Source: Limnanthes douglasii subsp. nivea (lineage: Eukaryota; Streptophyta; Magnoliopsida; Brassicales; Limnanthaceae). Taken from it: a stretch of 64,000 nucleotides of DNA. The notes under the pieces are model-generated. The model was not told the DNA's origin and did no database searches. It saw only the letters and a program-made list of their open reading frames with translations. Position 1 is the stretch's first letter. Each line of letters opens with the position of its first letter. This document shows, one piece after another, positions 58,728 to 64,000 of the stretch. A program made the position numbers and the translations under genes. The DNA lies in the NCBI GenBank assembly GCA_036936605.1, contig JAUPFV010000002.1:249323305-249387304 (forward strand), given 5' to 3'.

Positions 58728-58915
58728 GGGTTGGTCATTTCGCCAGCCAAATGGCGTGCGAGTCAACATGCACGTCATTTGGCTGGCGGGCGAACCCATT
58801 TTTGAGGGCGTGTCAAAAAAAGAACATGAATCCCCTTACCCATTTTTCTTATTGCCGCCATATAGTGGCGAAACGGGCATCATGTACGCCATTGCCTGGC
58901 GGCGGTAGGCAAAAT
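58728..58915. repeat. CGCCA/TGGCG foldback cluster 2 (3' of MULE-OTU)
   Basis: A 19 bp stem with one mismatch (58741-58759 with 58770-58788, CGCCAGCCAAATGgCGTGC), 10 nt loop, extended by TGGGTT/AACCCA. To the right are local hairpins CGCCAtatagTGGCG (about 58858-58872) and CGCCAttgccTGGCG (about 58888-58902). Confidence 0.85.
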
Positions 58916-59395
58916 GGGATTTTCGTATTTTTTTTGTTTTTTTTAAGTTTCATTCAATATTTTTTTAACTTTTATTTTTATTTTAAAATTTTAATAATAC
59001 ATTTATTTACATTAATAAAAAAAATTAAAACCTTAAAATTTTAATAATTGATGTATTTAATTACATAAATAAAAACTAAAAAAACGTTATAATTTTAATC
59101 GTTTATTATTAATGCAACGTCAACGAATAATTTTGGATGTTTGCTAGTGCAATCGAAAATAGTGTTCCATTCCATAACAAATGTAATGTTCAAAACAACA
59201 GTTAAAGGGAACCTTAATCTAAAACAACAAACGTGGAAAACTTCAAATAGGTGCGTACAGAAGTAAGATAGTTGAAACATAAACTGTTCGAAACATAACA
59301 ACTCAAAAACACAAATAAAGAAAGCTAAATGCTTAGTCGTCGAAATCGTATCCCATATTGTCATCTAAATCCTCCACTCATTCATTTTTGCAATC

Positions 59396-59700
59396 CTATC
59401 CTCCAGATACGCCACCATATCCCTTCTGATGTAGTCTACTACCGTCATGTTCCATGATCAAAGACGCTTCTTTCTTAATTCTAGCCAGCATGAAAAGCAA
59501 AAGCTGTAGTTGTTGGACAAAGAGGTACTTGTGTTTGATTTCGTCACGACTTCGCACAACAAGACCTCCCATTCTTAAACGCCGTAGTTGAAATACATCA
59601 TACATAGGACACGGTCAATAAACGCTTCACTACTATCTTCCCCCATCTCTCGGCGGGCAACCCTCATCGCCTTAAACATATGGTAGTCTTCGTCAGCCAT
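59396..59700 (-). pseudogene. MYB/SANT-like transposon-associated relic, minus strand
   Basis: From ATG at 59700 leftwards: MADEDYHMFKAMRVARREMG then FIDRVLCMMYFNYGV, stop; after a frameshift RMGGLVVRSRDEIKHKYLFV and QQLQLLLF. The text is parallel to the plus-strand relic at 60128-60541 (ED.Y.MKA ... LC.MYF.YG ... R..DE+K.....L). It therefore seems a diverged inverted paralogue. The second part resembles the helix 'SLDEVKARW..L' of SANT/trihelix-like domains. Function in the element is unknown. Non-functional. Confidence 0.45.
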
Positions 59701-59804
59701 AAACTTCATCTGTTAAAGTCTTTATGTTTTTTATTTGTAAATAGATGCTTGGTTTCTATTTTTTCAGACTGGATTTCATGTCATTTTTATATAGGCGAGT
59801 TACT

Positions 59805-59925
59805 CTTGGCGGGAGTTATTATGTTGGCAGGAGTGATTTTTTGCAGGAGTTATTTTGTTATCAAGAGCCGCTTTTGGCATGAGTATTTTTGTTAGTAAGA
59901 GTCGCTTTTGGCGGGAGTAGATATT
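59805..59925 (+). repeat. short direct repeats 'ttggcgggagt'
   Basis: Between the two MYB-like relics: 'cttggcgggagttatta', 'gttggcaggagtgattt', 'ttgcaggagttatttt', 'ttttggcatgagtatttt' and 'ttttggcgggagtag', ~25-30 bp apart. Confidence 0.5.
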
Positions 59926-60127
59926 GGGTCCCGGTGGAATTTAATCATTTATGCTACTTCACGGAGTAATTTAGGAATTTTTTCCTTTCCTTATCTTACG
60001 ATATCCTTACTTTACATGTGTCACGTTTTGATTGGTCTATCTGGATTACATTATCCAAAGACGAAATTGTCAATAAATAAACGTTTTATCCCCATTAAAG
60101 GATAAACTACAAATAAATTATGCAAAA

Positions 60128-60541
60128 ATGTGTCTATGGACTGAGTTGGAAGATGAATATCTGATGAAAGCATCAATCGAAGTTGGTAAAATAAACCAGG
60201 AAGAGTGGGGTAAACAATACTGCGAGGCAATGTTATGCTAGATGTATTTTCTATACGGCAGGGATGGCATCCTGCCGCCTAGAATTTCAAGGAGTTTGGA
60301 TGAGGTGAAAGCTAGGTGGTCAGTCCTACTGAAATTTCGTGTACATCTAGTTTCTGACCTCAATGACTTGGAACGTAATGTTGTGTTTGACCGATTCAAC
60401 TGGCAGGTCATGGATACAGAGGAGCAGCTGTACCAAGTTTGTTCAGACATTATTACCATCAAGGAAGAGGAAATGCGTGACTACCAAATTGCGAAAGAAG
60501 AAATAAAGTTGATGAAATGGAACTGTCCTGATAGATAAATT
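60128..60541 (+). pseudogene. MYB/SANT-like transposon-associated gene, one in-frame stop
   Basis: From ATG at 60128 a single frame runs to TGA-region stop at 60539-60541, interrupted only by TAG at 60239-60241. It reads MCLWTELEDEYLMKASIEVG, INQEEWGKQYCEAMLC, stop, then MYFLYGRDGILPPRISRSLD, EVKARWSVLLKFRVHLVSDL and MRDYQIAKEEIKLMKW. 'WTELEDE.L..A' and 'R+..EVK.RW..L' are the first and third helix signatures of MYB/SANT-like domains found in accessory proteins of plant DNA transposons. It is head-to-head with the relic at 59396-59700, 427 bp apart. If the stop were read through or spliced around, about 137 codons are open. Confidence 0.5.
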
Positions 60542-61079
60542 ATGATTAGTACAAGTAATTTCTTATGTTTCAGTTTATGTTTAAGTTTATGTTCGATTTT
60601 ATGTTTGAGTTTATGCTTGAGTTTATGTTCCAGCTGTTGTTTCAATTTATGTTTAACTTAGTCCATGTTGTAGTTCACGCTTTCCTTGAATGTTTTTTTA
60701 ATTTTAATGAGTTATGCTTCATTTTTTATTAGCCTTAAGGTACTATTAAGTTGTTATTGGACCTCGCTGAAAATACATCAAAGTAACTAAAAACAATCAT
60801 AAAGTATCATACAACCAGAAAATACAACGTAATGTCTAAGCAAGTCTTCTGGAAGTAGACACAACATCCTCGTAATCCACTATCAGACGATCAAAATCAT
60901 GGTCAAACTCACCAACTCAGAGAAACAACGAGATCCTATGCATACCGGCAAGAAAATGTCGAATGATAGCTCCCTTTCGATCCTCGTGAACATAGTCATC
61001 GAGCGAGTAGATTGCAGTGTTGATGAGGTTGAACCAGCTAATCCTTTGATGAAGTAGAAGGTACTCAGGAGCACAAAAA

Positions 61080-62731
61080 GACTCAATCTCATAACGTCAA
61101 CACTCCCCTAAAAACTTGATCCAATGTTTTGCTCTGCCAGTTCACCCAACTATCATCATCGAATGCATATACCATCGTCTTCAGTTTTCTTCTCGACTTA
61201 GGCTGCATATCCACCAAAGGTTGTGGGATAAGCCTCTGGACACGACCAAACTGCATCAGAACTCGCTCTGGATAGTATCCCTGCGAGTGCTCTACACCAC
61301 AGATGATATCTCAAAACCATGCTATAGGTTCGAACGGAAAATGATCGTGTATCGCACGATAAGGATCAAACAATATCTACAATACAAACCAATATGTACA
61401 CAAAAATATATAAAATAGTTCAACCTTGTTCAACTAAAGATACCAAGTGTAAACTATAAAACAGTTTTGGCATTACTAAATAATAAGACTTGCATCGGTC
61501 TCCTGTAGGTTGCTGATGGAGATACGAAGGTTCAGCTTCGTCCGGGAGTCAGATACTGCGACAGCTGTATCCCATCTTGCAATAGTAGGCTGGCGGTCGG
61601 TGTAAGTGAAACGAGTAAGAGGGCGTAGCATGACGAAATGATCCCGTATCCACGTGTCCAACAAACCGATACATTCGGCCATATTCCTCGTGTCGTGAAG
61701 GGAGGCCTCACCCAGATGGTGGTACAAGTAAGCAAGCACAACACTACCCCATGAGTAATGACGAATTCCATCCTCAGTCAGATCGCGCAATAGAAACAAA
61801 TACTTGCAATTAACGTACATGTTGCTCTTGTCGGGGAATAGAACGGTGCCCAACATATGTAATATATAGGCGTGCACAGCCGCATGTACCGCCAGATCAG
61901 TGAGATCAGGGCTGTCATCGCAGAACTCTAGCCCACTAAACCTACTCCTGAGCCATTTAAACCCAAACCAACGCCCTTGAATTTCTCAACCTCCGTCACG
62001 AATGATACCTCATCCACCATAAACAGTTCAGCGCCCTCGTGCATGGTCATAGTATTGTCAAATATAACGGGAAACACAACAAGCTCACCCTAAACTAGGA
62101 GTATGGGATTCGGGTGGACGTCATCGAGAGTGATCATCATCTCTCCAAACGAGAAATAGAAACTATTAGTCTTCATATGCCACCGCTCCAAAATAAACTC
62201 CGTCATATTGAAGTGTGTGTGTGCATATAATAGAACGGCTCGATGAGTCTACCGAAAGGAGTGCCGTCGACTACGGTGCGCACCTTACTCTGTGCGGCCA
62301 AACTCCAACCTCTATGACTGAGATAATGGGCGTATAGCTGCATCTCGTGCTCCTGAAAACATTAGTTAAATATATTAGTATATATTAAAATTAAACCAAA
62401 GTAAAATGTCATATGCAAATTTAAATATTACCTCTCCCATCCAAAGGTGGTACGCAGTGTGAAAGATGAACACCTCGCCGAATAGTGATGACAGTCTGGA
62501 GGGGGATGAGCTCTAGGTTTCCCTCTATTGGCGTCCTCCGCGGGAAACAGAAGCGGATGCGGAAATGGATCTGGAAGCATGCAGTGGTCCGGAAACTATA
62601 AGGAGCTCCTCCATTGGAATCGTTGAACCGGCTACTAAAACGGGCTGGCCAGCTTCCCGTACCCTCGTCTGGTTCTTGATTCTCTTCGTCTGTGACCCAT
62701 CCGCGGATCCGATGGCGTTACCAGGATCCAT
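61080..62731 (-). pseudogene. plant mobile domain (PMD, MAIN-like) gene relic
   Basis: Starts at 62731 (MDPGNAIGSADGSQTKRIKN). After a frameshift it reads LSSLFGEVFIFHTAYHLWMG, then a 77 bp GT-AG intron (about 62429-62353). Next come EHEMQLYAHYLSHRGWSLAA, HFNMTEFILERWHMKTNSFY, FSFGEMMITLDDVH, then FCDDSPDLTDLAVHAAVHAY, LHMLGTVLFPDKSNMYVNCK, YSWGSVVLAYLYHHLGEASL and LLDTWIRDHFVMLRP, and after another intron-like gap FEPIAWF, EHSQGYYPERVLMQFGRVQR, LIPQPL. The order 'ERW...T.+F.FGEMTITL.DV', 'LG..LF.DKS', 'Y.WG...LA.LY..L' and 'PERV.+QFGR.Q' is that of the PMD family, which occurs in transposons and in domesticated MAIN/MAIL genes. There are at least two stops (62093 region, 61930 region). Confidence 0.75.
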
Positions 62732-62881
62732 AACCTGAAATAAAAAATGTACAAAATGTCAAGGGAGGTTCGAAATACCGATTCTCAATCACGAAGCATT
62801 TTTAGAAAAATAATAACAAAAACGCGTTAAACACACCAACAAGAATAAATCGGTCATGGGTTATTCCGGTGACCAGAGCGG

Positions 62882-62905
62882 CCCACGCCATCAAGAAGGC
62901 GTGGG
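62882..62905. repeat. foldback CCCACGCC...GGCGTGGG upstream of the PMD relic
   Basis: 8 bp perfect arms with an 8 nt loop, ~150 bp 5' of the PMD start. It shares the GCC/GGC character of the clusters at 55.5 and 58.7 kb. Confidence 0.7.
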
Positions 62906-64000
62906 TATAAATAGATATATGATGTTGATTTTTTTGTTAATTTAATTTATAAAAAAAATAAAATATCTTTATTATGCTTATTTTTTATATAATAAGCAAT
63001 TGAAAGATTTATTGATTGAAAAAATAATAATAAAGAGATGTGTAAAAAATATCTAGGAATAAAAAAATTAAATAAAAAAAATTAAAACAACGAACTAGGA
63101 GTAATAAAAACTAGAGTTAGTTATAAAATAAAAACTAAAATTTTCATATACAAATTAAAAATACTAAATTAGAAACAAATCACACGATAAAGAAATACTT
63201 TTTTTAAGGTCCATAAATCTAGGTAATTGTAGACAAGACAATAAAAGTGAGGTACAACATCAAAAGCAGCTTTACAAAATATATATAATTCGATAGAATA
63301 ACCTTACTTGATCAAAATTCTACATATATGTTTATTTTAGAATATTTTTATATATTTTAGTTTAATTTTATATTTTATTTTTAGTATTAATATTATACGC
63401 GATGCTTTCAATTACCTACAAGTTCATCTGGATATTTTTAGATTTAGGTTGTGATCGAGAGGTAAGTTTATTTGAAAGTCATTTGAATAGTTCTCTTGGA
63501 TTCGATAATATGAATTTTTTATATTGACTATTACTTACACGAAATCGTATATTTTCTATTTATGTATGACCAAGTTATTTTTCAACTTCGTAATTAAAAG
63601 CTATGAACTTGTCTAGGGTTTTGATTTTTTATGAATAAAGGAGGGATACCCTAAGCGAGAGAAGTCATCTATAAATGATATAAAATATCGATGCACGTTT
63701 CATGATGCTTTTAGGAATGGTCGAGATATATCAATATGTATCAACTCTAAAAATTATTCGGCTCTGTATGCACTGAGACTTTTCACTTCGGTATGTTTTC
63801 TCTAGATATATTCGATGCAAGCATTTAAGTCTGACCTAACTGTTTGTGCCAAAAAAAATTACTGATTTTTTTATTTTATGATATAGTTTATTAGATACAT
63901 GTATGTTCTTTACTTCTTTCTGATGCTCAATAGTATTAAATAAATATATTTTTATTATTCATTGTTAAGTATTTAATGACAGCCACTTTACTATCAAAAG
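62906..64000. other. AT-rich right end, nothing recognised
   Basis: No open frame of note. 63600-63860 is somewhat less AT-rich ('ggagggataccctaagcgag') and could be a degraded LTR-element piece, but no motif supports this. Confidence 0.35.

Noticed and set aside
63600..63860. copia pol fragment
   Set aside because: Suggestive wording in one frame but no RT, RNase H or integrase motif.

Overview
This is a TE-dense, AT-rich stretch of plant nuclear DNA. GT-AG introns, a plant-type mitochondrial HPPK/DHPS, a plastid fructokinase-like protein with an acidic/basic N-terminal extension, and initiator-Met-tRNA-primed LTR elements all point to a flowering plant, most likely a eudicot. No CRISPR, prokaryotic operon, rRNA or functional tRNA gene was seen.

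Only about 9 kb (22.4-31.8 kb) holds intact host genes. They are, in order: a tail-anchored cytochrome b5 (+), a bifunctional mitochondrial folate enzyme HPPK/DHPS (-), plastid FLN2 (+) and a cytosolic-type 6-phosphogluconolactonase (-). Exons of all four join in frame across GT-AG junctions (134, 511, 569 and 265 codons). Cytochrome b5 and HPPK/DHPS converge, HPPK/DHPS and FLN2 diverge from one ~480 bp promoter, and FLN2 and PGL converge.

Left of the island (1-21.8 kb) lie decayed Mutator-like (MULE) genes, in-frame-looking minus-strand relics of a transposon accessory gene, an interspersed repeat with core GATAGATGYGAGAC, an intact 870 bp TRIM with a perfect 5 bp target duplication, two nested MITE-like insertions inside a MULE gene, a second MULE relic, and a 1.35 kb Pack-MULE-like inverted-repeat element carrying a piece of an Lr10-type receptor ectodomain.

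Right of the island (32.5-64 kb) come: a small minus-strand LTR element that has captured part of a succinate-semialdehyde dehydrogenase gene; a hAT transposase relic; a copia integrase scrap; a three-level nest (Ty3/gypsy element, split by a minus-strand non-autonomous LTR element, itself split by a TRIM); a decayed Athila-like gypsy pol; a tandem LTR-internal-LTR remnant of the same TRIM family as at 1.7 kb; a foldback element with an internal minisatellite; a MULE with FAR1-like, transposase, SWIM and OTU-like segments; and a plant-mobile-domain (PMD) gene relic next to two head-to-head MYB/SANT-like relics. CGCCA/TGGCG foldback clusters recur around the last two elements.

The most unusual items are the two independent host-gene captures, the CGCCA foldback clusters in and around the MULE-OTU/PMD region, and the GATAGATG repeat family. 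All family names come from reading translated motifs by eye; no database search was possible.
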